Source of the DNA: Rhodobacter sp. CACIA14H1
GTDB lineage: Bacteria > Pseudomonadota > Alphaproteobacteria > Rhodobacterales > Rhodobacteraceae
Assembly: GCA_000500915.1 (NCBI GenBank)
Contig: AYNO01000004.1
Coordinates: forward strand, 1 to 59,524
Direction of reading: 5' to 3'
DNA: 59,524 nucleotides
The position numbers were made by a program, and so were the translations under genes. Shown here one piece after another: positions 36,599 through 45,957 of this stretch. Position 1 is the first letter of the stretch; each line of letters opens with the position of its first letter. A model generated the notes under the pieces. The model saw only the letters and a program-made list of their open reading frames with translations. It ran no database searches and was not told the origin of the DNA.

Positions 36599-39500
36599 AT
36601 GCCGAAAAGAACCGATATCTCCTCCATCATGATCATCGGCGCGGGTCCAATCGTCATCGGACAGGCCTGCGAATTCGACTACTCCGGCGCACAGGCCTGC
36701 AAGGCGCTGCGCGAGGAAGGCTACCGCGTCATCCTCGTCAACTCGAACCCCGCCACGATCATGACCGATCCGGGCCTTGCCGACGCCACCTATATCGAAC
36801 CCATCACCCCCGAAGTCGTCGCCAAGATCATCGAAAAGGAACGCCCCGACGCGCTCCTGCCCACCATGGGCGGCCAGACCGGCCTGAACACCGCGCTGTC
36901 GCTGGCCGACATGGGCGTGCTGGAAAAATTCGGCGTCGAACTCATCGGCGCGAACCGTCAGGCCATCGAAATGGCCGAAGACCGCAAACTCTTCCGCGAG
37001 GCGATGGACCGCATCGGCCTCGAAAACCCGAAAGCCACCATCGTCGCCGCCCCCAAACTGCCCTCCGGCAAATACGACATCCCCGCCGGCGTGGCCGAAG
37101 CCATGGCCGCGCTGGAATATGTGGGCCTGCCCGCCATCATCCGCCCCGCCTTCACCCTCGGCGGCACGGGCGGCGGCGTCGCATACAACCGCGACGATTA
37201 CGAAGCCATCGTGAAATCGGGGCTGGAGGCATCGCCCGTCGCGCAGGTGCTGGTGGATGAATCCCTCCTCGGCTGGAAGGAATACGAGATGGAGGTGGTG
37301 CGCGACCGCGCCGACAACGCCATCATCGTCTGCTCCATCGAAAACGTCGATCCGATGGGCGTGCACACGGGCGACTCCATCACCGTCGCCCCCGCGCTCA
37401 CGCTGACCGACAAGGAATACCAGATCATGCGCAACGGCTCCATCGCCGTCCTGCGCGAGATCGGCGTGGAAACCGGCGGGTCCAACGTGCAATGGGCCAT
37501 CAATCCCGCCGACGGCCGCATGGTCGTGATCGAGATGAACCCCCGCGTCTCCCGCTCCTCGGCGCTAGCGTCGAAGGCGACGGGTTTTCCCATCGCCAAG
37601 ATCGCCGCGAAACTGGCCGTGGGCTATACGCTGGACGAACTCGACAACGACATCACCAAGGTCACGCCCGCCTCCTTCGAACCCTCGATCGACTATGTCG
37701 TGACCAAGATCCCGCGCTTCGCCTTCGAGAAATTCCCCGGCTCCCAGCCCAACCTGACCACCGCCATGAAATCGGTGGGCGAAGCCATGGCCATCGGCCG
37801 CACCATCCATGAATCCCTGCAAAAGGCGCTGGCCTCCCTCGAAACCGGCCTGACCGGCTTCGACGAAATCGCCATCACCGGCGCGCCGGACAAGGCCGCC
37901 ATCATCAACGCCCTGTCCCAGCAGACCCCCGACCGCCTGCGCGTCATCGCCCAGGCCATGCGCCACGGCCTGACCGACGACGAAATCCAGGCCGCCACCG
38001 CCTTCGACCCGTGGTTCCTCGCCCGCATCCGCGAAATCATCGACACCGAGGCGCAGGTCCGCAAGGACGGCCTCCCCGTCACCGCCGAAGGCCTCCGCCG
38101 GCTGAAGATGCTGGGCTTCACCGACGCCCGCCTTGCCAAGCTGACGGGCCGCGACGAAGGGCAGGTCCGCCGCGCCCGCCGCAACCTCGGCGTCACCGCC
38201 GTGTTCAAGCGCATCGACACCTGCGCGGCCGAGTTCGAAGCGCAGACCCCCTACATGTATTCCACCTATGAATCCCCCGTCATGGGCGATGTGGAATGCG
38301 AAGCCCGCCCCTCCGGCGCGAAGAAGGTCGTCATCCTTGGCGGCGGCCCCAACCGCATCGGGCAGGGCATCGAATTCGACTATTGCTGCGTCCATGCCTG
38401 CTATGCGCTGACCGATGCGGGCTATGAAACCATCATGGTCAACTGCAACCCCGAAACCGTGTCCACCGACTACGACACCTCGGACCGCCTGTACTTCGAA
38501 CCGCTGACGCTGGAACACGTGCTGGAAATCCTGCGCGTGGAACAGGAAAACGGCACGCTGCATGGCGTGATCGTGCAATTCGGCGGCCAGACCCCCCTGA
38601 AACTCGCCAACGCGCTCCATGAAGAGGGCATCCCGATCCTCGGCACCACCCCCGACGCGATCGACCTTGCCGAAGACCGCGAGCGCTTCCAGAAACTCCT
38701 GCACGACCTCGGCCTGAAACAGCCCGAAAATGGCATCGCGCACAGCCGGGACGAGGCTTTCGCCATCGCCGCGCAGGTGGGCTACCCGCTGGTCATCCGC
38801 CCCTCCTACGTGCTGGGCGGCCGCGCAATGGAAATCGTCCGCTCCGACGAACAGCTGGAACGCTACATCTCCACCGCCGTGCAGGTGTCGGGCACCTCGC
38901 CCGTCCTCCTCGACAGCTACCTCTCCGGCGCGGTGGAGGTGGACGTGGACGCCCTGTCGGACGGCGAAAACGTCCATGTCGCAGGCATCATGGAACATAT
39001 CGAAGAGGCGGGCGTCCATTCCGGCGACTCCGCCTGCTGCCTGCCGCCCCACCACCTTTCGGCCGGCATGGTCGAGGAGTTGAAGCGCCAGACCGTCCTC
39101 ATGGCCCGCGCCCTGCATGTCGTGGGCCTCATGAACGTGCAATTCGCCATCAAGGACGGCACGATCTACGTCCTCGAGGTGAACCCCCGCGCCTCGCGCA
39201 CCGTGCCCTTCGTGGCCAAGGCGACGGATTCTGCCATCGCCTCCATCGCCGCCCGCCTCATGGCCGGCGAACCGCTGTCGAACTTCCCGCAACGCGCCCC
39301 CTACCCCGCAGGCGTCGGGCCCGACACCGACCTGCCGCTGGCCGACCCGCTGACGCTGGCCGACCCGCAGACCCCGTGGTTCTCGGTCAAGGAAGCCGTC
39401 CTTCCCTTCGCCCGCTTCCCCGGCGTGGACCCCCTCCTCGGCCCCGAGATGCGCTCGACGGGCGAGGTGATGGGCTGGGACCGCTCCTTCGCGCTGGCCT

Positions 39501-39928
39501 TCCTCAAGGCGCAGATGGGCGCGGGCACCATCCTGCCGGAAACGGGCCGCGTCTTCCTCTCCGTCAAGGACATGGACAAGACGGCCGACCTCGCCGCCGC
39601 CGCCCGCGACCTCGTGGCGATGGGCTTCGACATCGTGGCCACCCGCGGCACCGCCGACTGGCTGAAATCGCAGGGCGTGAAGACGGAAAGCGTGAACAAG
39701 GTCTATGAAGGCCGCCCCAACATCGTGGACCGGCTGAAGAACGGCGACATCGCGCTGGTGATGAACACGACCGAAGGCACGCAGGCGGTGTCCGACAGCC
39801 GCGACATCCGCCGCGTGGCCCTGATGGACAAGATCCCCTACTTCACCACCGCCGCAGCGTCGATTGCCGCCGTGGCGGCGATGAAGGCAAGGGGTGAGGG
39901 GTATGGGGTGCGGACGTTGCAGGGGTAG
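36599..39928 (+). CDS. carB: carbamoyl-phosphate synthase large subunit
   Basis: 1109-aa CarB, which makes carbamoyl phosphate for arginine and pyrimidines. Two ATP-grasp halves are present: the first with [20 protein letters not shown] and [14 protein letters not shown], the second with [20 protein letters not shown] and [14 protein letters not shown]. The C-terminal MGS-like allosteric domain (about residues 960-1109) begins near [14 protein letters not shown]. The start MPKRTDISS matches family starts; the track start is 23 residues earlier. The small subunit carA is not in the window. The gap to divergent pabB is 329 bp. Confidence 0.97.
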   Translation: MPKRTDISSIMIIGAGPIVIGQACEFDYSGAQACKALREEGYRVILVNSNPATIMTDPGLADATYIEPITPEVVAKIIEKERPDALLPTMGGQTGLNTALSLADMGVLEKFGVELIGANRQAIEMAEDRKLFREAMDRIGLENPKATIVAAPKLPSGKYDIPAGVAEAMAALEYVGLPAIIRPAFTLGGTGGGVAYNRDDYEAIVKSGLEASPVAQVLVDESLLGWKEYEMEVVRDRADNAIIVCSIENVDPMGVHTGDSITVAPALTLTDKEYQIMRNGSIAVLREIGVETGGSNVQWAINPADGRMVVIEMNPRVSRSSALASKATGFPIAKIAAKLAVGYTLDELDNDITKVTPASFEPSIDYVVTKIPRFAFEKFPGSQPNLTTAMKSVGEAMAIGRTIHESLQKALASLETGLTGFDEIAITGAPDKAAIINALSQQTPDRLRVIAQAMRHGLTDDEIQAATAFDPWFLARIREIIDTEAQVRKDGLPVTAEGLRRLKMLGFTDARLAKLTGRDEGQVRRARRNLGVTAVFKRIDTCAAEFEAQTPYMYSTYESPVMGDVECEARPSGAKKVVILGGGPNRIGQGIEFDYCCVHACYALTDAGYETIMVNCNPETVSTDYDTSDRLYFEPLTLEHVLEILRVEQENGTLHGVIVQFGGQTPLKLANALHEEGIPILGTTPDAIDLAEDRERFQKLLHDLGLKQPENGIAHSRDEAFAIAAQVGYPLVIRPSYVLGGRAMEIVRSDEQLERYISTAVQVSGTSPVLLDSYLSGAVEVDVDALSDGENVHVAGIMEHIEEAGVHSGDSACCLPPHHLSAGMVEELKRQTVLMARALHVVGLMNVQFAIKDGTIYVLEVNPRASRTVPFVAKATDSAIASIAARLMAGEPLSNFPQRAPYPAGVGPDTDLPLADPLTLADPQTPWFSVKEAVLPFARFPGVDPLLGPEMRSTGEVMGWDRSFALAFLKAQMGAGTILPETGRVFLSVKDMDKTADLAAAARDLVAMGFDIVATRGTADWLKSQGVKTESVNKVYEGRPNIVDRLKNGDIALVMNTTEGTQAVSDSRDIRRVALMDKIPYFTTAAASIAAVAAMKARGEGYGVRTLQG

Positions 39929-39956
39929 GGCAAAAGCGGGGTGAACCCCGCCCTAC
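39925..39956 (+). terminator. carB terminator-like hairpin
   Basis: GCGGGGT and ACCCCGC (39936-39951) form a 7-bp stem with a 2-nt loop, enclosed by an outer GTAGGG/CCCTAC stem that begins inside the carB stop codon. There is no T-run. Confidence 0.5.
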
Positions 39957-40029
39957 GGCTCCTGAATGTAAAGAAACCAAGCGCAACGCTCAGGTCCGCC
40001 CCGTGGCCCAAAGGTCCGCAGGACGGGCG

Positions 40030-40059
40030 CGCACGTCCCGCCCCACCGGGACGTGCGCC
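40030..40059. repeat. 11-bp inverted repeat in the carB 3' region
   Basis: GCGCACGTCCC and GGGACGTGCGC are perfect complements around an 8-nt loop. It is the second hairpin in the 352-bp convergent gap between carB and the RHH gene; the remaining bases hold no credible gene. Confidence 0.5.
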
Positions 40060-40100
40060 AGAGGCGCCCGCCCCGGCGTGACGCACGCGCCCCTACCGGC

Positions 40101-40139
40101 GGAGGCTCGAATGGCTCCACTGGAGCCCTTCGAACCTCC
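40101..40139. repeat. 39-nt near-perfect palindrome
   Basis: GGAGGCTCGAATGGCTCC, loop ACT, then GGAGCCCTTCGAACCTCC: an 18-bp stem with one mismatch and a 3-nt loop. This is the third hairpin in the gap between convergent carB and the RHH gene. It is longer than most terminators and may be a mobile palindromic element or a bidirectional stop. Confidence 0.6.
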
Positions 40140-40280
40140 TGGCGCCAAGCAACGCGCAAGGCGGGGTTCCCTCCGCCCCCTTTTCCTCAGCCGCAATCGG
40201 ACCGGCGGAACTGTCCACCGGACAGGTTCGTGTCGCTCCTCTGCCAGCGCCCCCACCCCGATGCAGCCAAACAGCCCCCC

Positions 40281-40736
40281 TCACACCCCCACCCCCCTCA
40301 CCCGCTCCTCCACCCTCGCCCGCGCCTCCACCTCGCGTTCCGCCTCGTCCGGCCCCGGCCCCGCCCCCATCGCCGCCGCCGTCTCGCCCCAGAGCGGCCG
40401 CTCCCCCGCGACCGGCAGCCGGAAGGCGGGCGCCGTCTCCGCCCCCCGGATCACCCCCGCCAGCCGCGCATGCATGTAGGACCGCAGCACCCGGTTCAGC
40501 CGCGGCCCGTAGCCCAGCCCCATCGACCGGAAGAACCGCAGCACATCCCGGTCCAGCCGCAGCGACACACGCTCCGTCCCGACCCGCCCCTCCTCCTGCG
40601 CGATCTCGTGCCACTCCGCCGGGATGCGCCCCGTCGCCTCGATCCTGTGGTGCAGGTCCCATTCCAGCCGCCGCATCGCATCGGCCATGTAATGGTAATG
40701 CGCCGCCGTCTTGCCCGTCATCCGTGCAGGTTCCAT
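40281..40736 (-). CDS. ribbon-helix-helix / BrnA-like DNA-binding protein
   Basis: 151-aa basic protein. The segment TERVSLRLDRDVLRFFRSMGLGYGPRLNRVLRSYMHAR is typical of BrnA-type antitoxins and related RHH regulators, where the first part forms the DNA-binding strand. Residues 1-50 include AAHYHYMADAMRRLEWDLHHRI. The start at MEPARMTG has AGGGGGGCGGC before it. No BrnT-like toxin ORF lies on either side, so it is an orphan antitoxin-like protein or a plain regulator. The C-terminal tail is Glu/Arg-rich. Confidence 0.72.
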   Translation of the reverse strand: MEPARMTGKTAAHYHYMADAMRRLEWDLHHRIEATGRIPAEWHEIAQEEGRVGTERVSLRLDRDVLRFFRSMGLGYGPRLNRVLRSYMHARLAGVIRGAETAPAFRLPVAGERPLWGETAAAMGAGPGPDEAEREVEARARVEERVRGVGV

Positions 40737-41064
40737 GCCGCCCCCCTCGCCAGATCCTCGCGGCCACCCTGCCCCGCCCCCCTTAACAACCCCTGACCCC
40801 ACCGCCCGCTGCGTGCTGACACTCTGCGGTACAAAACGCGGCACAACCCACGGCACGGTTGACTTTGCGCCCCGAAAGGCCCATCTCCCCCTCACGCCCG
40901 CCCTCCGCTGCCGCGTGAGCAGCCCTTAGGGGAGCTGGACCGGGCCTTGAGGTTCCCACCTTCACGCAGGGGTTCCGCGCCGCATGACCGGCGCACCTAC
41001 TGCCACCGGCCGCCATCGCTGCGGCCCCGCTTGGCCTTTTCCCAAGGCCGGAAAGACACGACAC
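40737..41064. promoter_or_regulatory. divergent gap and long leader of the DEAD-box helicase gene
   Basis: This 328-bp stretch holds no credible gene. Near its end GGCCTT (41033-41038) and AAGGCC (41044-41049) form a hairpin with a 5-nt loop, about 15 bases before the helicase start, where the ribosome site should be. A leader structure controlling translation is possible. TTGACT at 40859 is a possible -35 box without a clear -10. Confidence 0.35.
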
Positions 41065-42456
41065 ATGACCACCTTCGCAGACCTCGGCCTTTCGCCCAAG
41101 ATCCTGAAAGCGCTCGAGAAAACCACCATCAAGGACCCGACGCCGATCCAGGTGCAGGCCATCCCCCATGTGATGAAGGGCCGCGACCTGATGGGCCTCG
41201 CCCAGACCGGCACGGGCAAGACGGCAGCCTTCGGCCTGCCGCTGCTACACCGCATCCTCGACATCGGCCACCCGCCCGCACCGCGGACCGTCCGCGCCCT
41301 GATCCTCGCGCCGACGCGGGAACTGGTGACGCAAATCTCTGACAACCTTACGATTTTCACCAAAGGCACCCCGGTCAAGGTCTTCACCGTCGTCGGCGGC
41401 GCCTCGCTCAACCGGCAGGCCATGGCCCTCGCACGCGGCGCCGATGTCCTCGTCGCCACCCCCGGCCGCCTGATCGACCTGCTCGAACGCGGCGACGTCT
41501 CCTTGCAGGCCACCGGCTATCTCGTGCTGGACGAGGCGGACCACATGCTCGACATGGGCTTCATCCATGCCCTGCGAAAGATCGCCAAGCATATTCCCGT
41601 GAAAAGACAGACACTTCTCTTCTCGGCGACCATGCCCAAGGACATCGAGGAAATCGCCGCCACCTACCTCCGCGACCCCGTGAAGGTGCAGGTCGCCCCC
41701 CCCGGCAAGCCGGTCGAACGCATCGTGCAGGGCGTCCATTTCATCCCCAACGGCGACAAGGCGAAGCTGCTGGAAGAGTATCTGAAGAAACATCCCGGCG
41801 AACAGGCGCTGGTTTTCGGCCGCACGAAGCACGGTTCAGAGAAACTTAGCAAATTGCTGGCACAATGGGGCTTCAAGGTCGGCTCCATCCACGGCAACAA
41901 AAGCCAGAACCAGCGTGACCGCACGCTGACGGAATTCCGCAACGGCGAACTCGATGTCCTCGTGGCCACCGATGTCGCCGCCCGCGGCATCGACATTCCG
42001 GGCGTCCGGCATGTCTATAACTACGATCTGCCCAATGTGCCGGAAAACTACGTCCACCGCATCGGCCGCACCGCCCGCGCGGGGGCCGAAGGCAACGCCG
42101 TCGCCTTCTGCGCCCCGGCCGAGATGGGGGAACTGCAAGCCATTGAAAAGGTTATGAAAAAACCCATTCCGGTGATCGGCGGCGCACCTTGGGCCGCCGA
42201 TATCGTCGCTGCCGCGCCCAAGCCCGGCCAGAACCGTGGCCAACGCCCCGGCGGCGGCCGTCCCGGCCAGAAACCGCAGGGACGCCCGCAGGGCAAACCG
42301 CAGGGCCAGCGCCCCGAACACCAGTCGCAGGCCCCGAAACCCCAGCCGAAACAGGGCGCCAAACCCGCCCGCCCCATGGGCGGCGGCGGCAGCCCCACCC
42401 GCTCCGGCAACGCGGGCAAGCCGCGCCAGCAGGGGCAAGGCGGACGCCGGGGCTAA
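41065..42456 (+). CDS. DEAD-box RNA helicase (RhlE-like)
   Basis: 463-aa ATP-dependent RNA helicase. Motifs appear in order: Q motif (FADLGLSPKILKAL...PTPIQVQAIP), Walker A AQTGTGKTAA, PTREL, TPGR, DEAD variant as DEAD in VLDEADHMLD, SAT, then VLVATDVAARGIDIPGV and HRIGRTARAG. The C-terminal 90 residues are a Gly/Pro/Gln/Lys low-complexity tail (GQRPGGGRPGQKPQGRPQ), likely disordered and RNA-binding. The start MTTFADLGLS is the family start; the track start is 27 residues upstream. Such helicases help in ribosome assembly or cold growth. Confidence 0.93.
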   Translation: MTTFADLGLSPKILKALEKTTIKDPTPIQVQAIPHVMKGRDLMGLAQTGTGKTAAFGLPLLHRILDIGHPPAPRTVRALILAPTRELVTQISDNLTIFTKGTPVKVFTVVGGASLNRQAMALARGADVLVATPGRLIDLLERGDVSLQATGYLVLDEADHMLDMGFIHALRKIAKHIPVKRQTLLFSATMPKDIEEIAATYLRDPVKVQVAPPGKPVERIVQGVHFIPNGDKAKLLEEYLKKHPGEQALVFGRTKHGSEKLSKLLAQWGFKVGSIHGNKSQNQRDRTLTEFRNGELDVLVATDVAARGIDIPGVRHVYNYDLPNVPENYVHRIGRTARAGAEGNAVAFCAPAEMGELQAIEKVMKKPIPVIGGAPWAADIVAAAPKPGQNRGQRPGGGRPGQKPQGRPQGKPQGQRPEHQSQAPKPQPKQGAKPARPMGGGGSPTRSGNAGKPRQQGQGGRRG

Positions 42457-42460
42457 GCCC

Positions 42461-42514
42461 TTTCATCCGTTCACAAATATCCTCGGGGGGTCCGGGGGGC
42501 AGACAGCCCCCCGG
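42461..42514 (+). terminator. helicase terminator hairpin with GGATATTTG repeat copy 4
   Basis: TTTCATCCGTTCACAAATAT at 42461 is an inverted copy of the dispersed repeat. CCGGGGGGC and GCCCCCCGG (42492-42514) then form a perfect 9-bp stem with a 5-nt loop. They separate the helicase from tdk on the same strand. Confidence 0.55.
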
Positions 42515-42563
42515 CGCCCGCCACCCCTAGCCAGGCCCCGGCCTTTGCGCTAATCCCGCCTCC

Positions 42564-43145
42564 ATGGCCAAGCTCTATTTCCACTACTCGACCATGAATG
42601 CGGGGAAATCCACCCTGCTCCTGCAAGCCGCGCACAACTACCGCGAAGGCGGCATGGCGACCTATCTCCTCACCGCGCAATTCGACAACCGCGCCGGTCA
42701 GGGCCGCATCGCCTCGCGCATCGGGATCGGCGAGGATGCCGATACCTTCTCCCCCACCGACGACATGTTCGCCAAGCTTTCCAACCGCTTGGCCCAGGGC
42801 CCCGTCGCCTGTGCCTTCGTGGACGAGGCGCAGTTCCTCTCCAAGGAACAGGTCTGGCAGCTCGCCCGCGCGGTGGACGACCTGAAGGTGCCGGTCATGT
42901 GCTACGGCCTCCGCGTCGATTTCCAGGGCAACCTCTTCCCCGGCTCCGCCGCCCTGCTCGCCTGGGCGGACGAGATGCGCGAAGTCCGCACGATCTGCCA
43001 TTGCGGCAAGAAGGCCACGATGGTCATCCGCCGCGGCCCCGACGGCAAGGCGCTGACGGCGGGCGAACAGGTGGTGATCGGCGGGAACGAAACCTATGTC
43101 AGCCTCTGCCGCAAACACTGGCGCGAGGCGGTGGGCGATCGCTAA
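42564..43145 (+). CDS. tdk: thymidine kinase
   Basis: 193-aa type II thymidine kinase, salvaging thymidine to dTMP. Walker A is STMNAGKSTLLL, the acidic VDEAQFLSKEQV holds the catalytic Glu, the lasso has a zinc site with CHCGKK and a later CRKHW, and YGLRVDFQGNLF is the family thymidine-contact block. It complements the deoA/cdd salvage operon elsewhere in the window. It ends at a double palindrome shared with the convergent EamA gene. Confidence 0.95.
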   Translation: MAKLYFHYSTMNAGKSTLLLQAAHNYREGGMATYLLTAQFDNRAGQGRIASRIGIGEDADTFSPTDDMFAKLSNRLAQGPVACAFVDEAQFLSKEQVWQLARAVDDLKVPVMCYGLRVDFQGNLFPGSAALLAWADEMREVRTICHCGKKATMVIRRGPDGKALTAGEQVVIGGNETYVSLCRKHWREAVGDR

Positions 43146-43149
43146 GCCC

Positions 43150-43191
43150 AAATTTCTTCGAAGAAATTTGCAAAAATCTTCGAAGATTTTT
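43150..43191. terminator. twin 20-bp palindromes, bidirectional terminator
   Basis: AAATTTCTTCGAAGAAATTT (43150-43169) and AAAAATCTTCGAAGATTTTT (43172-43191) are both perfect palindromes with the same TCTTCGAAGA core, two bases apart. They fill almost the whole 51-bp gap between convergent tdk and the EamA gene. Each has a T-tract on both strands, as needed for intrinsic termination in both directions. Confidence 0.8.
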
Positions 43192-43196
43192 GGTCC

Positions 43197-44120
43197 TCAC
43201 ACCCCCACTTCCGCCGCCCTTGACCGCAGCGCGATGATGGTCCCCGCCGCCACGATCAGCACCATCCCCGCCACCGCCAGCGGCGCCAGCCCCGTCCCCC
43301 ACAGCGCCCAGGTCCAGAAGGCCGAAGCGGGCAGGATGATGTATTCCAGCACGCTCGCCTTCGGCGCATCGGTGATCTGGTAGGCACGGATCATCATCCC
43401 CACCCCCACCAGCGACCCTGCCGCCTGCACGAAGGTCCAGAAATAGAAGGTCCCCGAAGGCCAGACCGGCCCCCGCTGCAGGAAGCCTTCCGCCCCCTCC
43501 GGCACCGCCAGCGGCACCAGCATCAGCACCGCCATCCCGATCGCCCCCAGCACCCCCAGCGCCACGAAGAACCCCGCGACCAGCGTCGCGGCGCTCTCCC
43601 CCTCGCACCATTCCCGCGTGGCGATGTTGCCCATCGCATACATCGCCCCCGCCAGTACCGGCAGCACGGCAGGCAGCGACGCCCCCGCCATCGCCTCGGG
43701 CCCCAGCACGAGGATCACCCCCGCAAACCCCAGAACAACCGCAAGAATCTGCACTGGCCCGATCCGGTGCCCATAGACGAAACGCGAGATCAGCAGCACC
43801 CAGATCGGCGCCGAGAACAGCCCCGCCGCCACCAACGCCACATCCAGAAAGGCCAGCGCCCCGAAATAGATCAGCATGGCCAGCCCGTGGATCGCCGACC
43901 GCCCCGCTACCCCGGCCCAGCGCACGGGCCGCACGCGAAAGCCCAGCACCAGCGACGCCACCCCCAGCAGCACCATCGCCATGCAGGTCCGCGTGAAGTG
44001 GAACTGCCACAGCCCGACCTCGGCCGCGATGACCCGCACGTAATTGTCGGTAAAGCCGATCACCATCGCATAGACGAAGATGAACCCCGCCGCCGCCAGC
44101 GTCCTGTCGGAATTGCCCAT
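43197..44120 (-). CDS. EamA/DMT-family transporter
   Basis: 307-aa inner-membrane protein with about ten helices in two EamA repeats (around residues 10-140 and 150-295). Typical spots are HGLAMLIYFGALAFLDVALVAAGLFSAPIWVLLISRF and a second-half EYIILPASAFWTWALWG. Members export amino acids or metabolites; the cargo here is unknown. It converges on tdk and is divergent from the acyl-CoA ligase. Confidence 0.88.
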   Translation of the reverse strand: MGNSDRTLAAAGFIFVYAMVIGFTDNYVRVIAAEVGLWQFHFTRTCMAMVLLGVASLVLGFRVRPVRWAGVAGRSAIHGLAMLIYFGALAFLDVALVAAGLFSAPIWVLLISRFVYGHRIGPVQILAVVLGFAGVILVLGPEAMAGASLPAVLPVLAGAMYAMGNIATREWCEGESAATLVAGFFVALGVLGAIGMAVLMLVPLAVPEGAEGFLQRGPVWPSGTFYFWTFVQAAGSLVGVGMMIRAYQITDAPKASVLEYIILPASAFWTWALWGTGLAPLAVAGMVLIVAAGTIIALRSRAAEVGV

Positions 44121-44227
44121 GAAATTGCCTTTTCGTCCCTCTCGCTTCCTCTGTGAACCCTGCTACCTTCGCTCCTGCACGCCTGTCTGCGACATGGGGC
44201 GACGAATTATCAAACGGGGGTAGGGGA

Positions 44228-45874
44228 ATGGGCTGGCTGGCCGATGAAACCGGACTGGAAAAGAACGCGGCGAATTACGTGCCGCTCACGCCGCTCTCCT
44301 TCCTGAAACGCGCCGCCGATATCCATGCCAACCGCACCGCCGTCGTCTGGAAATCCACCCGCCTGACCTATGCCGCCTATGCGCAACAGGTGACGCGCCT
44401 CGCCTCGGCCCTGTCGCGTCGCGGCATCGCGCCGGGGGATGTGGTGGCCACCCTCATGCCGAACATCCCGCCGCAGGCCGTCGCCCATTTCGGCGTCCCC
44501 GCCGCAGGCGCGATCCTGAACACCATCAACACCCGCCTCGACGCCGACACCGTGGCCTATATCTTCGGCCATGCCGGGGCGAAGATCGTCCTCTGCGACA
44601 CGGCCTTCCTGCCCTTGGCCGAGGAGTCGATCCGCCGCATGGAAGGCCCGGCCCCCCAGATCATCGAGGTCGCGGACGAAGGCTTCACCCCCTCCGGCCA
44701 TTACCTTACATATGACGCGCTGCTCGCCGAAGGCGACCCCGACGCGGCATGGGTGATGCCCGGGGACGAATGGGAATCCATCGCCATCAACTACACCTCC
44801 GGCACCACGGGCCGCCCCAAGGGCGTGGTCTATCACCACCGCGGCGCCTACCTCTCGGCCACGGCCAACATCCTGTCCTGGCGCATGGTGCTGCACCCCG
44901 TCTATCTGACCATCGTGCCGCTCTTCCACTGCAACGGCTGGACGCATACCTGGATGACGCCCATCCTCGCGGGCACCCTCGTCTGCTGCCGCGACATCAC
45001 GGCCAAGGCCATCTACGACGCCATCGCGGATGAAGGCGTCACCCATTTCGGCGGCGCGCCCATCGTCCTGAACACCATCATCAACGCCCCCGACAGCGAC
45101 CGCCGCCCCTTCGACCACATCGTCGAGGTGTTCACCGCAGGCGCCCCGCCCCCCGCCGCCACGCTCGCCGCCTTCGAACCCTTGGGCTTCAACGTGACGC
45201 AGGTCTATGGCCTGACCGAAACCTACGGCCCCGCCACCGAATGCACATGGCGCGACGAATGGGACGGCTGTTCCAAAGAAGACCGCGCCGCCTACAAGGC
45301 CCGCACCGGCATCCCCATGCCCATGCTGGAAGGGGCCGAGGTCCACGACACCAACGGCAATCCCGTCCCCCGCGACGGCCAGCATCTGGGCGAAATCGCC
45401 ATGCGCGGCAACATGGTGATGAAGGGTTATTACAAGAACCCGAAAGCCACCGCTGAAGCCTTCAAGGGCGGCTGGTTCCGCTCCGGCGACATCGCCTTCC
45501 AGCATCCGGACGGCTATATCAAGATCACCGACCGCGCCAAGGACATCATCATCTCCGGCGGCGAAAACGTTTCGTCGGTCGAGGTGGAGGGCGTCCTGAT
45601 GCACCACCCCGCCGTCCTGCTCTGCGCCGTCGTGGCCAAACCGGACGACAAATGGGGCGAAGTCCCCTGCGCCTTCGTGGAACTGAAACCCGGCCAGACC
45701 GCCACGGAAAAGGACCTCATCGCCTTCTGCCGCGAACGGCTGGCGGGGTTCAAGACGCCGAAACACGTGGTCTTTGCCGAACTTCCGAAAACCTCCACCG
45801 GCAAGATCCAGAAATTCGAACTCCGCGCCGTGGCGAAACTGATGGGGCAGGACGCGCCACAGGTCGCCACCTGA
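44228..45874 (+). CDS. AMP-binding acyl-CoA ligase
   Basis: 548-aa adenylate-forming enzyme that activates a carboxylic acid as acyl-CoA. The P-loop-like AMP motif is NYTSGTTGRPKGVVYHH, A5 is VYGLTETYGPA, and the catalytic lysine lies in PKTSTGKIQKFELR. Length and the opening GLEKNAANYVPLTPLSFLKRAA resemble the fatty-acid and 3-methylmercaptopropionate (DmdB-like) ligases common in Rhodobacterales. The acid substrate cannot be fixed by sequence alone. Start at 44228 is preceded by GGGGG at good spacing; the track ORF adds 25 residues. Confidence 0.88.
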   Translation: MGWLADETGLEKNAANYVPLTPLSFLKRAADIHANRTAVVWKSTRLTYAAYAQQVTRLASALSRRGIAPGDVVATLMPNIPPQAVAHFGVPAAGAILNTINTRLDADTVAYIFGHAGAKIVLCDTAFLPLAEESIRRMEGPAPQIIEVADEGFTPSGHYLTYDALLAEGDPDAAWVMPGDEWESIAINYTSGTTGRPKGVVYHHRGAYLSATANILSWRMVLHPVYLTIVPLFHCNGWTHTWMTPILAGTLVCCRDITAKAIYDAIADEGVTHFGGAPIVLNTIINAPDSDRRPFDHIVEVFTAGAPPPAATLAAFEPLGFNVTQVYGLTETYGPATECTWRDEWDGCSKEDRAAYKARTGIPMPMLEGAEVHDTNGNPVPRDGQHLGEIAMRGNMVMKGYYKNPKATAEAFKGGWFRSGDIAFQHPDGYIKITDRAKDIIISGGENVSSVEVEGVLMHHPAVLLCAVVAKPDDKWGEVPCAFVELKPGQTATEKDLIAFCRERLAGFKTPKHVVFAELPKTSTGKIQKFELRAVAKLMGQDAPQVAT

Positions 45875-45957
45875 TTGTGCCCCCCATCCCGCTGGGCTAT
45901 CGTCCGCGCATTAGGTAAAGGACGGCTGGACCACCGCCGCAGGATTGCGCCCGAGGC

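Noticed and set aside
37565-39292. 575-aa minus-strand ORF antisense to carB
   Set aside because: Same antisense composition and full overlap with carB.
43150-43191. Twin palindromes as a CRISPR or attachment site
   Set aside because: Only two units, different sequences, no spacers; position between convergent ends fits a terminator.
44228-45874. Naming the ligand dmdB
   Set aside because: Resemblance to the DMSP-pathway ligase is real, but no other dmd gene is present and the specificity cannot be told from medium-chain ligases by eye.
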